Positions 32,511 to 42,004 of a stretch of DNA of 64,000 nucleotides are shown here, one piece after another. The notes below the pieces were generated by a model, which saw nothing but the letters and a program-made list of their open reading frames with translations, was not told where the DNA came from and made no database searches. A program made the position numbers and the translations under genes. The stretch is from Dyella thiooxydans (GTDB lineage Bacteria > Pseudomonadota > Gammaproteobacteria > Xanthomonadales > Rhodanobacteraceae), in the NCBI RefSeq assembly GCF_001641285.1, contig NZ_CP014841.1:3622501-3686500 (forward strand), given 5' to 3'. Every line of letters begins with the position of its first letter. The first letter of the stretch is position 1.

Positions 32511-35258
32511 TCAGTGCGCCTCGTCCCAGTTGGCGCCAACGCCCACGTCGACCAGCAGCGGCACCTTCAGTTCGGCCGCGCCGCTCATCCGCGCGACCAC
32601 GCCCTCACGCACCGCGTCGACCGCGTCGGCGCGCACTTCGAACACCAGTTCATCGTGCACCTGCATCAGCATGCGGGCGTCGTCGCGGCCGGCGAGCCAG
32701 CCATCCACGGCGATCATCGCCCGCTTGATGATGTCCGCCGCGCTGCCCTGCATCGGCGCGTTCACCGCGGCGCGCTCGGCGCCCTGTCGCAACGCCTGGT
32801 TGCGGGCGCTGAGGTTCTCCAGGTACAGCCGGCGGCCGAAGATGGTCTGCACGTAGCCGTCGCGGTGCGCCTGCGCGCGGGTGGTCTCCATGAAGGCGTG
32901 CACGCCGGGGTAGCGGGCGAAGTAGCGCGCCATGTAGTCGCCGGCCTCGCCGCGGTCCACACCGAGCTGTTTGGCCAGGCCGAAGGCACTCATGCCGTAC
33001 ATCAGGCCGAAGTTGATCGCCTTGGCGGCGCGACGCTGGTTGGCGCTGACCTCCTCCGGTGGCAGGCCAAACACCTCCGCCGCGGTGGCCCGGTGCACGT
33101 CGCCGCCCTCGTGGAAGGCCTTGAGCAGGCCTTCGTCGCCGGACAGGTGGGCCATGATGCGCAGCTCGATCTGCGAATAGTCCGCCGCCATCACCCGCCA
33201 GCCTTCGGGAGCGATGAAAGCCTGGCGGATGCGCCGGCCCTCCTCGGTGCGCACCGGGATGTTCTGCAGGTTCGGATCGGAGGATGAGATCCGACCGGTC
33301 GCCGCGCCGCCCTGGTGGTAGCTGGTGTGCACGCGACCGGTGCGCGGATTGACCATGCCGGAAAGCTTGTCGGTATAGGTCGAGCGCAGCTTGGCCAGGC
33401 CGCGGTAGTCGAGGATCAGCCGCGGCAGCGGGTGGTCGTCGGCGATCGCTTCCAGTGCCTCTTCGTTGGTCGAGGGCTGGCCCTTGGGCGTCTTCACCCT
33501 GGCCGCCAGGCCGAGCTCATCGAACAGGATCGCCTGCAGCTGCTTGGGCGAATCGAGGTTGAAGTCGCGGCCGGCTTCGGCATACGCCTGCTGCTGGATC
33601 TCGTGCATGCGCTTGCCGAGCTGCTGGCTCTGCTTGCGCAGTTCGTTCACGTCGATCAATACGCCGCGCTGTTCCATCCGCGCCAGCACCGGCACCAGCG
33701 GCATCTCGATGGTCTCGTAGACCTGGCGCAGCTTCGGTTCGCTTTCCAGCTTCGGCCATAGCGCACGGTGCAGACGCAGGGTGACGTCGGCGTCCTCGGC
33801 GGCGTAGTCGCGCGCGGTCTCCAGATCGACCTGGGAAAAGGAAATCTGTTTGGCACCCTTGCCGGCCACCTGCTCGTACTTGATCGTCTCGTAGCCGAGG
33901 TACTTGCTCGCCAGCGAATCCATGTCGTGCCGCGTGGCGGTGGCGTTCCACACGAAGGACTCGAGCAGGGTGTCGTGCTTCAACCCCTGCACGGTGATGC
34001 CGTACTGGCTGAGCACGTTGATGTCGTACTTGGCGTGCTGGCCGAGCTTGGGTCGCGCGGGGTTCTCCAGGAGCGGCTTCAGCGCGGCCAGCGTGGCGGC
34101 ACGGTCCAGCTGCGCGGGCGCGCCGGGGTAGTCGTGCGCCAGCGGGATGTAGCAGGCGTGGCCGGTCTCGACCGCGAACGAGGCGCCGACGATCTCTGCC
34201 TGCATCGCGTCCAAGCTGGTGGTCTCGGTGTCGAAGGCGATCAGCTCGGCTTTCTCCAGCTTCGCCAGCCAGGCGTCGAGCTGGGCCGGGGTGGTGACCA
34301 GTTCGTAGCTGCCCGGCGCGTTGTCTGCGGGTAGGAGCGCACCCTGTGCGCGATCGTCTTCGGCCGCATCAGGAGCAAGAGCATCGCGCACGGGGTGCGC
34401 TCCTACCGGGGCGTCGGCGCTGTCCAGTTCCTTCAGCGCCTGCTTGAACTCGTAGCGGGTGTAGAGCTCGCGCAGCGTCGCCACGTCGGCCTCGCGGCGG
34501 GCCAGGTCGGTCGGCCCCTGTTCGAGCGCGACGTCGGTCTTGATGGTGACCAGGTCGCGCGACAGCGGCAGCTGCGGCAGCGCGGCGCGCAGGCTCTCGC
34601 CGATCTTGCCGCCGACCTCGCCGGCGTGCGCGATCACGCCGTCCAGCGAGTCGTATTCGGCCAGCCACTTGGCGGCGGTCTTCGGGCCGCACTTGGGCAC
34701 GCCGGGGACGTTGTCGACGGTGTCGCCGGTGAGCGCGAGGAAGTCGATGATGCGCTCGGGCGGCACGCCGAACTTGTCCTTGACGGCGTCGGCATTCATC
34801 ACCGTGCCGGTCATGGTGTTGACCAGGGTGATGTGCGGGCTGACCAGCTGCGCCATGTCCTTGTCGCTGGTGGAGACCTCCACCTCGATGCCGGCCGCCT
34901 CGGCCTGCCGCGCCAGCGTGCCGATCACGTCGTCGGCTTCCACTCCGGGCACACGCAGGATCGGGAAGCCCAGCGCCTCGACGATCGCCAGCATCGGCTC
35001 GACCTGCGCGCGCAGGTCGTCCGGCATCGGCGGTCGGTTCGCCTTGTACTGGTCGTACATGTCGTCGCGGAAAGTCTTGCCGGGCGCATCGCTGACGAAG
35101 GCGAGGTAGTCCGGATTCGCCTTCAGCGTGGCGCGCAGCATGTTGACCACGCCGAACAGCGCGCCGGTCGGCTCGCCCTGGGCGTTGGTCAGCGGCGGCA
35201 GTGCGTGGAAGGCGCGGTAGAGATAGGAGGAACCGTCGATCAGGATGAGCTTGGCCAT
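32511..35258 (-). CDS. polA: DNA polymerase I
   Basis: 915 residues with all three domains: 5' nuclease (LILIDGSSYLYRAFHALPP, SDKDMAQLVSP, TGDTVDNVPGVPKCGPKTA), 3'-5' exonuclease with intact DxE (IAFDTETTSLD, about 340), and polymerase (AADYSQIELRIMAHLSGD, AKAINFGLMYGMSAFGLA, MQVHDELVFEV). Proofreading residues are present. The linker at about residues 285-310 is read from a REP palindrome pair inserted in frame (34331-34406). Start 35258 gives the family N-terminus; an upstream ATG at 35267 is possible. Divergent from the DUF2782 gene. Confidence 0.97.
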   Translation of the reverse strand: MAKLILIDGSSYLYRAFHALPPLTNAQGEPTGALFGVVNMLRATLKANPDYLAFVSDAPGKTFRDDMYDQYKANRPPMPDDLRAQVEPMLAIVEALGFPILRVPGVEADDVIGTLARQAEAAGIEVEVSTSDKDMAQLVSPHITLVNTMTGTVMNADAVKDKFGVPPERIIDFLALTGDTVDNVPGVPKCGPKTAAKWLAEYDSLDGVIAHAGEVGGKIGESLRAALPQLPLSRDLVTIKTDVALEQGPTDLARREADVATLRELYTRYEFKQALKELDSADAPVGAHPVRDALAPDAAEDDRAQGALLPADNAPGSYELVTTPAQLDAWLAKLEKAELIAFDTETTSLDAMQAEIVGASFAVETGHACYIPLAHDYPGAPAQLDRAATLAALKPLLENPARPKLGQHAKYDINVLSQYGITVQGLKHDTLLESFVWNATATRHDMDSLASKYLGYETIKYEQVAGKGAKQISFSQVDLETARDYAAEDADVTLRLHRALWPKLESEPKLRQVYETIEMPLVPVLARMEQRGVLIDVNELRKQSQQLGKRMHEIQQQAYAEAGRDFNLDSPKQLQAILFDELGLAARVKTPKGQPSTNEEALEAIADDHPLPRLILDYRGLAKLRSTYTDKLSGMVNPRTGRVHTSYHQGGAATGRISSSDPNLQNIPVRTEEGRRIRQAFIAPEGWRVMAADYSQIELRIMAHLSGDEGLLKAFHEGGDVHRATAAEVFGLPPEEVSANQRRAAKAINFGLMYGMSAFGLAKQLGVDRGEAGDYMARYFARYPGVHAFMETTRAQAHRDGYVQTIFGRRLYLENLSARNQALRQGAERAAVNAPMQGSAADIIKRAMIAVDGWLAGRDDARMLMQVHDELVFEVRADAVDAVREGVVARMSGAAELKVPLLVDVGVGANWDEAH
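34331..34406. repeat. REP palindrome pair inside polA
   Basis: Left arm GTAGGAGCGCACCCTGTGCG, right arm CGGGGTGCGCTCCTAC, about 45 bases between. Same family as the copies at 17089 and 41919. Read as polA codons (VGAHPVRDALAP... ending AQGALLP) it keeps the frame and creates no stop. Confidence 0.88.
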
Positions 35259-35372
35259 GCGAGGCATTCTCGCATGGGCTTGCGCTGGCGACCGCTGCGA
35301 CATGCCTTCAGCATTTGCGCGGGGTGGCCGCTGCTATGCTGCGGACCTGTCCCCTGCGTGAGGTTACGCGCC

Positions 35373-35888
35373 ATGTCCGCCCGCCTTCCCCTGGCTCTCG
35401 CCACCCTGCTGCTCGCTGCGCAGGTGCATGCGCAGGATGTTCCGGCCAAACCCGACCTGCCGGCCCTGCCGCCGCCGGGCCTCAACGATCCGGGCGTGAA
35501 CACGGCCACCGCCCCCGCTCCGGCGAAGACCGCGCCGGCTCCGGAATCGACGCCCGCCGAGCTCACCCCGACCCATCTGCCCGGCAAGCCGATCCCGCTG
35601 CCGCGGGCACCGGGCGACCACCGTCCGACGGAGGCGATCCCCCAGGTCAGCGTGCATCGCGAGGGCGACCAGACGGTGCAGGAGTACCGTCGCAGCGGCC
35701 GCCTGTACATGGTGGTGGTAACTCCGAAGAACGGGATCCAGCAGACCTACATGGTCGACCCGAACGGGCGCTGGGTCGACGAACACGGCCAGAAGCCGGT
35801 GGGTCCGGTGATGTACAAGATCCTGGAATGGGGCAAGAGTCGCCCGCCGGCCGAGACCAGGGACAGCGGCGACAACGGCTCGAACTGA
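35373..35888 (+). CDS. DUF2782 family secreted protein
   Basis: 171 residues: signal peptide (MSARLPLALATLLLAAQVHAQ), a Pro/Ala-rich stretch of about 70 residues, then the DUF2782 core (VSVHREGDQTVQEYRRSGRLYMVVVTPKNG). Predicted periplasmic; function unknown. The pairing with polA, divergently oriented, is seen in other Xanthomonadales as far as known of the family. GAGG nine bases before the ATG. Confidence 0.85.
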   Translation: MSARLPLALATLLLAAQVHAQDVPAKPDLPALPPPGLNDPGVNTATAPAPAKTAPAPESTPAELTPTHLPGKPIPLPRAPGDHRPTEAIPQVSVHREGDQTVQEYRRSGRLYMVVVTPKNGIQQTYMVDPNGRWVDEHGQKPVGPVMYKILEWGKSRPPAETRDSGDNGSN

Positions 35889-35898
35889 GTCGCGCAGG

Positions 35899-36330
35899 AT
35901 GCCGCTGCGCGACAGCTGGCTGCTCTTCGCGCTGGGCTCGGCGTGCTTCGCCGCGCTCACCGCGATCTTCGGCAAGCTGGGTGTGGCCGGCATCAACTCC
36001 AATCTCGCCACTTTCATCCGCACGGTGGTGATCCTCGGCGTGACGGCCGCCATCCTCAGCCTGCGCGGTGAATGGGCGAAACCCTCCGGACTGCCCTGGC
36101 ACAGCTGGCTGTTCCTGGTGCTGTCCGGCATCGCCACCGGCCTGAGCTGGCTGTGCTACTACCGCGCGCTGCAGCTCGGCCCGGTGAGCAAGGTGGCGCC
36201 GATCGACAAGCTCAGCGTGGCGATCGCCATCGTGCTGGGGCTGGTGTTCCTGGGCGAGAAGCCGAGCCTGCCGCTGCTCGTCGGCGGTACCCTGATCGTG
36301 GCGGGCGCCATGGTGATCGCCCTGTTCTAA
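35899..36330 (+). CDS. EamA-family half-length transporter
   Basis: 143 residues with five membrane segments, a single EamA (DMT superfamily) unit (LGSACFAALTAIFGKLGVAG, GLSWLCYYRALQLGPVSKVAPIDKLSVAIAIVLGLVFLGEKP). Half-size members act as dimers; substrate unknown. Begins 10 nt after the DUF2782 stop, so probably co-transcribed. A REP pair follows 10 nt after its stop. Confidence 0.85.
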   Translation: MPLRDSWLLFALGSACFAALTAIFGKLGVAGINSNLATFIRTVVILGVTAAILSLRGEWAKPSGLPWHSWLFLVLSGIATGLSWLCYYRALQLGPVSKVAPIDKLSVAIAIVLGLVFLGEKPSLPLLVGGTLIVAGAMVIALF

Positions 36331-36340
36331 GCATCCCGCC

Positions 36341-36431
36341 GTAGGAGCCCGCTCGCGGGCGATGCTCCTGCTCCTGATCTCCATCGAAGAAAAGGAAAGA
36401 GAAAGAGCATCGCCCGCGAGCGGGCTCCTAC
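36341..36431. repeat. REP palindrome pair, GTAGGAGCCCGC variant
   Basis: Left arm GTAGGAGCCCGCTCGCGGGC, right arm GCCCGCGAGCGGGCTCCTAC, 50 bases apart with a purine-rich spacer. A second sub-type with the same GTAGGAGC head. It separates convergent genes EamA and GST and could act as a bidirectional transcription stop. Confidence 0.85.
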
Positions 36432-36446
36432 GGGGCCTTCGCTTCC

Positions 36447-37151
36447 TCAGCCATCCAGCTCCGGGTAGTGGCGAAAGATGCCCTGCGTATTGAATGCGAT
36501 GCGACGCGGCGACGCGATATAGGCGGCGATGTTCGGACGCTGCTCTATCCGGTCCGCCAGCGCACGCAGGCGGGTCGTCCGCCGCGCCAGCCGGCGCATC
36601 GCCTTCGGGTAGGCATACTCGAGTCCGCGCACCAGCTGGAACAGCGACAGATCGACGTAGGAGTGCCGTCCCAGCGCGTGACGCCCGCCGGCCGCCTCCA
36701 GCATCTGCTCGAAGTAGCCGAGGAAGCGCGGCAGGCGCTCGCGGCGGAACACCTCGGCGCGCCGGATCGCCTCGTCGCGCTGCTCCTCGTAATACAGCGA
36801 GCCGGCGACTGGATGGTGGTTGTCGTGGACCTCGGCAACGGCGTCGGCGATGGTCAGCTGCCACTGCAGCGCCTGCAGGCGCCGCGATTCCGCTTTCGGC
36901 ACCAGCGCCAGCGGCGGACCGAGGAAGTGCAGGATGTTCGCGACCTGCGCGATCACCGATCGCCCGGCCTTGAGGAACGGCGGCGCGAACGGCCTCGCCC
37001 CGGCCATCTTGCCGTCCAGGAAGGGCCGCATCGCCCGATCGCCTTCGACCCGCGCCACGTCGACGTAATCCGCGCCGGCGTCTTCCAGCGCCAGGCGCAC
37101 GAATTCGCCGCGGCCCTGGATGCCGGTCCAGTAGTAGAGCTGATAGCGCAT
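36447..37151 (-). CDS. Glutathione S-transferase family protein
   Basis: 234 residues. N-terminal thioredoxin-like domain (MRYQLYYWTGIQGRGEFVRLALEDAGADYVDV) with SVIAQVANILHFLG helix 3, and an all-helical C-terminal domain (YVDLSLFQLVRGLEYAYPKAM). The tyrosine-rich start suggests a Tyr-type active site. Cytoplasmic detoxification is likely; substrate unknown. Confidence 0.87.
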   Translation of the reverse strand: MRYQLYYWTGIQGRGEFVRLALEDAGADYVDVARVEGDRAMRPFLDGKMAGARPFAPPFLKAGRSVIAQVANILHFLGPPLALVPKAESRRLQALQWQLTIADAVAEVHDNHHPVAGSLYYEEQRDEAIRRAEVFRRERLPRFLGYFEQMLEAAGGRHALGRHSYVDLSLFQLVRGLEYAYPKAMRRLARRTTRLRALADRIEQRPNIAAYIASPRRIAFNTQGIFRHYPELDG

Positions 37152-37223
37152 GGCGGAGTCCTCGCCGGAAGATGCGCGGAGGCTAGCCGGCACCGGTTCA
37201 AGCCGGCGTGTTCGGCCGGACCG

Positions 37224-37901
37224 CTAGACGCGGGCCAGCACGGCGACGTGCACGTCGCTGCGCCAGGCGAAACCCAGGCTTTCGTAGAGGCGGATCGCCG
37301 GTGCGTTGTCGCGCCACGCGTGCAGGAAGGCGGTATCGCCGCGCGCGGCGATCAGCGATGCCACGTGCTGCGACAGCCGGCGCGCCAGACCGCGGCCGCG
37401 GAAGTCGGGATGGGTGCAGACGCCGCTGAGCTCGGTCCAGCCGGGGAAGCGCATGCGCTCGCCGGCCATCGCGGCCAGCCGGCCGGCGATGCGGACGCCG
37501 TGGAACCGGCCCATGCGATGCGTGTGCGCCAGGAACGGCCCGGGCTGGGTGAGTTGCGCCAGCGCCAGCATCTCGGCCGCATCGTCGTCACCCAGCGGAA
37601 CGATGTCGCCGGTGTCCGGCTCCGGCGCGAGCGGCGCATCCGCCACCATCTGCACACCCCAGGCCTGCCTCACGGCAGCGAGACCGGGCGGGACGGTGAT
37701 GGCCGGCACCTGCAGCTGGTAGACCTGCTCGCCGGCCCCGACCAGGGCGGCCAGTGCAGCGAGCGCCTCGTCGCCGTCGTCGCATGCCGAGGCAAACAGG
37801 TTCACATCCGGGAGATAACGCCGCGCCCGCGCGTCGCCCAGCGACAGCGCTTCGTGCGCCGTCGACAGGCTGGACCAGACCGGGCGGTCGAGCGGATGCA
37901 C
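37224..37901 (-). CDS. GNAT family N-acetyltransferase
   Basis: 225 residues. The acetyl-CoA binding motif appears in [24 protein letters not shown] (R/QxxGxG/A) and a closing [21 protein letters not shown] strand-helix pattern typical of FR47-like GNATs. N-terminal half is variable, probably for substrate. 13 nt after the purH stop, so co-transcribed with fis-purH. Substrate unknown. Confidence 0.87.
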   Translation of the reverse strand: MHPLDRPVWSSLSTAHEALSLGDARARRYLPDVNLFASACDDGDEALAALAALVGAGEQVYQLQVPAITVPPGLAAVRQAWGVQMVADAPLAPEPDTGDIVPLGDDDAAEMLALAQLTQPGPFLAHTHRMGRFHGVRIAGRLAAMAGERMRFPGWTELSGVCTHPDFRGRGLARRLSQHVASLIAARGDTAFLHAWRDNAPAIRLYESLGFAWRSDVHVAVLARV

Positions 37902-37914
37902 GGCGTCGCGGCGA

Positions 37915-39525
37915 TCAGTGGCGGAAGTGGCGCATGCCGGTGAACACCATCGCCATGCCGTGCTCGTCGGCGGCTGCGATGACTTCTGCGTCGCGCATCG
38001 AGCCGCCCGGCTGGATCACTGCGCTGATGCCGGCTGCGGCGGCCGCATCGATGCCGTCGCGGAACGGGAAGAACGCATCGGAGGCCATCACCGAGCCGCG
38101 CACTTCCAGCTTCTCGTCGGCGGCCTTGATGCCGGCGATCTTCGCGCTGTACACGCGGCTCATCTGGCCGGCGCCGATGCCGATGGTCTGGCGGTCCTTC
38201 GCGTAGACGATGGCGTTGGACTTGACGAACTTGGCCACCTTCCAGGCGAAGATCAGGTCGTCGATCTGTTGCGGCGTCGGTGCCACCTTGGTCACGACCT
38301 TCAGGTCCTCGGCCTTGACCATGCCGGTGTCGGCGGTCTGGATCAGCAGGCCCGAGCCGACACGCTTGACGTTGTTGCCTGGGTGCGCGGCAACCAGGTC
38401 GGTACCCGGCGGCACCGGAATCTCCAGCACGCGCACGTTGCCCTTCTTCGCGAACGCCTTCAGCGCGTCGTCGTTGTAGGACGGCGCCAGCACCACCTCG
38501 ACGAACTGGCGCGCCACGATCGCCTGCGCGGTGGCGCCGTCGCACTCGCGGTTGAACGCGATGATGCCGCCGAAGGCCGAGGTCGGGTCGGTCTGGTAGG
38601 CCAGGTCGTAGGCCTTGCCGATGCCGTCCAGGCTCACCGCCACGCCGCAGGGGTTGGCGTGCTTGACGATCACGCAGGCCGGCTTGACGAAGCTGCGCAC
38701 GCATTCCCACGCGGCATCGGCGTCGGCGATGTTGTTGAAGGACAGTTCCTTGCCCTGCAGCTGCCGGAACGTGGCCAGCGTGCCGGCGTGCGGATACAGG
38801 TCGCGGTAGAACGCCGCGCTCTGGTGCGGGTTCTCGCCGTAGCGCAGGTCCATCACCTTGACGAAGCGGCCGTTGCTCTGCGCCGGGAAGGCCTCGTGGC
38901 CGGCGATCGCCGCGTGCGCGTCGTCGAGCTTGAGGCCGGAGAGGTAGTCGCTGATCGCGCCGTCGTAGTTGGCCACGTTGTTGAACGCGGCGACCGACAG
39001 CCTGAAGCGGGTGGCGCGGGTCAGGCCACCCTGCTGTTCGATCTCGGCGATCGCCTCGTCGTACTGTGCCGGGTCGGTGAGCACGCCCACGTCGTTCCAG
39101 TTCTTCGCCGCCGAGCGCAGCATCGCGGGGCCGCCGATGTCGATGTTCTCGATCGCGTCTTCCAGCGTGCAATCCGGCTTGGCGACGGTCGCTTCGAACG
39201 GATACAGATTCAGCACCAGCAGGTCGATCGGCGCGATACCGAGTTCGGCCATCACCGCGTCGTCGGTGCCGCGACGGCCGAGCAGGGCGCCGTGCACCTT
39301 CGGGTGCAGCGTCTTGACGCGACCGTCCATGATTTCCGGGAAGCCGGTGATCTCGCTGACGTCGGTGACGGCGATGCCGGCCTCGCGCAGGGCTTTCGCC
39401 GTGCCGCCGGTCGACAGCAGCTGCACGCCGGCGGCAGCCAGGCGCTTGCCCAGGTCGAGCAGCCCGGTCTTGTCGGAGACACTGAGCAGGGCGCGGCGGA
39501 CGGGCGTGACGGCGGGGGCGGGCAT
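37915..39525 (-). CDS. purH: Bifunctional AICAR transformylase / IMP cyclohydrolase
   Basis: Last two steps of purine synthesis. 536 residues, normal length. N-terminal cyclohydrolase (MGS-like: [39 protein letters not shown]), C-terminal transformylase ([60 protein letters not shown]). The catalytic Lys-His (VKHANPCG) is intact. Follows fis by 148 nt. Confidence 0.97.
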   Translation of the reverse strand: MPAPAVTPVRRALLSVSDKTGLLDLGKRLAAAGVQLLSTGGTAKALREAGIAVTDVSEITGFPEIMDGRVKTLHPKVHGALLGRRGTDDAVMAELGIAPIDLLVLNLYPFEATVAKPDCTLEDAIENIDIGGPAMLRSAAKNWNDVGVLTDPAQYDEAIAEIEQQGGLTRATRFRLSVAAFNNVANYDGAISDYLSGLKLDDAHAAIAGHEAFPAQSNGRFVKVMDLRYGENPHQSAAFYRDLYPHAGTLATFRQLQGKELSFNNIADADAAWECVRSFVKPACVIVKHANPCGVAVSLDGIGKAYDLAYQTDPTSAFGGIIAFNRECDGATAQAIVARQFVEVVLAPSYNDDALKAFAKKGNVRVLEIPVPPGTDLVAAHPGNNVKRVGSGLLIQTADTGMVKAEDLKVVTKVAPTPQQIDDLIFAWKVAKFVKSNAIVYAKDRQTIGIGAGQMSRVYSAKIAGIKAADEKLEVRGSVMASDAFFPFRDGIDAAAAAGISAVIQPGGSMRDAEVIAAADEHGMAMVFTGMRHFRH

Positions 39526-39673
39526 GGCGGCTTCCAGGGCTTCGGGAGCCGGCGATTATAGCCCAGGAGGCCCGCGGCATTCCGCCCGTTGCAGGGAATC
39601 AACCGGCGGTATGGACGGCCAAACGAAAAGGACCCCGCAGGGCCCCGATCATCGCGCGGCGGCTTGCCGAAGG

Positions 39674-39961
39674 TCAGAGCAGGCCGTGCTGGGCCAGCTT
39701 CTTGCGCAGCGTGGCGCGGTTGATGCCCAGCGCGGTGGCCGCGCGGCTCTGGTTGCCTTCATGGAACGCCATCACCTCGCGCAGGAGCGGCCCCTCGACC
39801 TCGTGGATCACCAGCGCGTGCAGCCCCTCGCTGCATTCCGTGTCACCGATGTCGGCGAGGTAGCGACGCACGGTGCGCGCGACACACTCGCTCAGCGCGC
39901 TCTGCGACGAGGCATCCCGGCCGGCCTCTGGGACAGGCAGTCTCACGGCATTCAAAGGCAT
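39674..39961 (-). CDS. fis: Fis-family DNA-binding protein
   Basis: 95 residues, close to the 98 of E. coli Fis. C-terminal helix-turn-helix (GNQSRAATALGINRATLRKKLAQHGLL) matches Fis closely; the N-terminal half matches less well, as in Xanthomonadales. Nucleoid protein bending DNA and stimulating rRNA and recombination sites. ATG 39961 is preferred over GTG 39970. A 9-bp hairpin lies just upstream (39978-40002). Confidence 0.9.
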   Translation of the reverse strand: MPLNAVRLPVPEAGRDASSQSALSECVARTVRRYLADIGDTECSEGLHALVIHEVEGPLLREVMAFHEGNQSRAATALGINRATLRKKLAQHGLL

Positions 39962-39977
39962 ATCCCTCACGTCCTAG

Positions 39978-40002
39978 GGCGACGGCTGCATCGGCCGTCG
40001 CC
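39978..40002 (-). promoter_or_regulatory. Perfect 9-bp hairpin upstream of fis
   Basis: GGCGACGGC and GCCGTCGCC flank a 7-base loop. It lies between the zinc-ribbon gene stop (40121) and the fis start (39961). No T run follows on either strand, so it is more likely an attenuator or a stabilising mRNA structure than a terminator. Function unknown. Confidence 0.4.
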
Positions 40003-40120
40003 TCGATCTGATTGGTGGTTGCCGCGGAAGCGGCAGGCAGCCGATGTCGAACGACCTGCTGCGCGAAGGCACCGAGTGTACTCGCGCCGGGGTGCAAAAT
40101 TAAGTGCGTGGCGCCCTTGA

Positions 40121-40924
40121 CTATTCGAAGCCGAACTCGAACGCCACGGCCCTGCGGCCGGGATCCTCGACCTCCAGCACGACGGCGGTGGTCGCGCCGG
40201 GCGCCATGCCGGCGCGCAGGCTTTCACTGTCGTCCAGGTACTCGGACGGTCGCAGGCGGCGCATCGCCACGTGATGCCCCTGCGGATCGGACAGCACGAG
40301 GGTGATGATCGGATAGGGCTGGGCGAACGGGGCATCGTTGCGGAACGTGGCGCTGATCATCAGTGCGCCCTTGACGCTGGGGTGCGCCTCCACGTCGCGG
40401 GCGATCAGGTGCATCTGCTGCACACTGCGCACCAGTGGCAGCCGACAGCCAAGGACGGTGCACGCCTGCCGCAGCCAGGGGCCGGTCACCGGATCCGACA
40501 ACAGGGTGTTGCGCTGGGCCCATGCGACCTGGGCGCCGAGCAGCAGCGTCAGCAGCAGACACACCGTCACCCAGGGCCATCGGCGCTCCCCCAGACCGTC
40601 GTCCGATGCGCTGCGTCGCCGCCGCCGGGCGAAGCGCGGGGCGATGTCCTGGTCCTGCCAGGCGACGGGAAGTCCGTTCGCCCCCACCACGGCCTCCGGC
40701 TCGGGGCGTGGCCGATACACGGCCAGCTCCAGCTGGGGCGGAGGGCCGGCCACGGCCGGCGGCGCCAGGCGCTGGAAGGGTTCGGGTGGTAGCTGGCTGG
40801 CGATGCAGGCGAGCGCATCGAACACCGTCTGGCAATGTCCGCATTGCACGTGCCCACCCGCCGGCATCAGGGCGTCGGCGTCGAGCGAGAAGACGGTGAG
40901 GCAGTCAGGGCACTGGGTGTACAT
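40121..40924 (-). CDS. Zinc-ribbon and DUF3426 membrane protein
   Basis: 267 residues. N-terminal zinc ribbon with two CxxC (MYTQCPDCLTVF, VQCGHCQTVFD), Pro-rich linker, one membrane helix (WPWVTVCLLLTLLLGAQVAWAQ) and a C-terminal DUF3426 domain (ALMISATFRNDAPFAQPYPIITLVLSD). Lies between prmA and fis-purH, a frequent neighbourhood in this order. Function unknown; the ribbon is cytoplasmic and the DUF3426 part is predicted periplasmic. Confidence 0.88.
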   Translation of the reverse strand: MYTQCPDCLTVFSLDADALMPAGGHVQCGHCQTVFDALACIASQLPPEPFQRLAPPAVAGPPPQLELAVYRPRPEPEAVVGANGLPVAWQDQDIAPRFARRRRRSASDDGLGERRWPWVTVCLLLTLLLGAQVAWAQRNTLLSDPVTGPWLRQACTVLGCRLPLVRSVQQMHLIARDVEAHPSVKGALMISATFRNDAPFAQPYPIITLVLSDPQGHHVAMRRLRPSEYLDDSESLRAGMAPGATTAVVLEVEDPGRRAVAFEFGFE

Positions 40925-41004
40925 GCGGACCGGCGCGGCGAAGTGCCGCCAGCCTAGTGCAGCGGCGGCGACAAATCATCGGGGCATTGCGCAGAACCGG
41001 TGGC

Positions 41005-41901
41005 TCAGCGGCGGCGCCCGCTGATGCGGACCCAGTCCTCGCGCCGGTCCACGCGCAGTTCGTCGAACCATTCGGCGTAGCGCGCGAGCAGTTCGTCCTG
41101 CTGGCCGTCCAGGATGCCGGAGATGGCGAACGGCGCACCCGGCTTCGCCGCGGCGGCGAAGGTCGGTGCCAGTTCGCACAGCGGTCCGGCCAGGATGTTG
41201 GCGACGAACACGTCGGCCGGCGGGGCGTGGAAATCTTCCGGCAGGCAAACGCTGAGACGTTCCGCCACGCCGTTGCGCTCGGCATTGTCGAGCGAGGCAG
41301 TGAGCGCTTGCGGATCGTTGTCCACGCCGACCGCGCTGGCGGCGCCGAGCTTGAGTGCGGCGATGGCGAGGATGCCGGAACCGCAGCCGAAGTCGGTCAC
41401 CGTCCTGCCGGTGAGGTCGAGCGAGTCCAGCCACTCCAGGCACAGCGCCGTGGTGGGGTGGGTGCCGCTGCCGAAGGCCAGGCCCGGATCGAGCCGCACC
41501 ACCACGAGGGCGTCGTCGGCCGGTGGCTCGATGTTCCACGGATAGATCCAGGTCCGACGGCCGAAGGCCATCGGCTGGAACTGGTCCATCCAGGCGCGCT
41601 CCCAGTCCTGGTCTTCGACGTCGGTGAAGGCGAGCTGGTCCGGTTCCACCCAGGGCAGCAGCTCGGCCACCGCCTCGCCCAGGCCGCGGCGGTCGGTGTC
41701 GGCCTCGAACAGCGCGTTCAGCGTGATCGTCGGCCACAGCGGCAGCTCGCCCACGCCGGGTTCGAAGATCGCCTGCTCGTCGGGCGTTTCCGCATCGGCG
41801 TCGCGCAGGGTGATGGACAGCGCGCCGAGCTCCTCCAGCGCCTCCTCGACCTGGGGCTGCTGTTCGGCGCGGACGGTGAGGGAGAGTTCGAGGAAGGGCA
41901 T
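41005..41901 (-). CDS. prmA: Ribosomal protein L11 methyltransferase
   Basis: Trimethylates lysines and the N-terminus of L11 (RplK). 298 residues. N-terminal substrate-binding domain (MPFLELSLTVRAEQQPQVEEALEELGA), linker, and SAM domain with motif GSGTHPTT, LDLTGRTVTDFGCGSGILAIAALKLGA and VANILAGPL. Matches the family throughout. Separated from accC by a REP pair. Confidence 0.95.
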   Translation of the reverse strand: MPFLELSLTVRAEQQPQVEEALEELGALSITLRDADAETPDEQAIFEPGVGELPLWPTITLNALFEADTDRRGLGEAVAELLPWVEPDQLAFTDVEDQDWERAWMDQFQPMAFGRRTWIYPWNIEPPADDALVVVRLDPGLAFGSGTHPTTALCLEWLDSLDLTGRTVTDFGCGSGILAIAALKLGAASAVGVDNDPQALTASLDNAERNGVAERLSVCLPEDFHAPPADVFVANILAGPLCELAPTFAAAAKPGAPFAISGILDGQQDELLARYAEWFDELRVDRREDWVRISGRRR

Positions 41902-41918
41902 GGTGTGTCCAGAAAACG

Positions 41919-41995
41919 GTAGGAGCGCACCCTGTGCGCGAACGCTTCTCCTAGATCGATGATCGAGAGCGTTCGCGCAAAGGGTGCGCTCCTAC
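41919..41995. repeat. REP palindrome pair between prmA and accC
   Basis: Left arm GTAGGAGCGCACCCTGTGCG, right arm GCAAAGGGTGCGCTCCTAC, with an inner inverted repeat CGATGATCG. It begins 17 nt upstream of the prmA start on the minus strand and ends 9 nt before the accC stop. Confidence 0.88.
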
Positions 41996-42004
41996 AGGGT
42001 TGCG

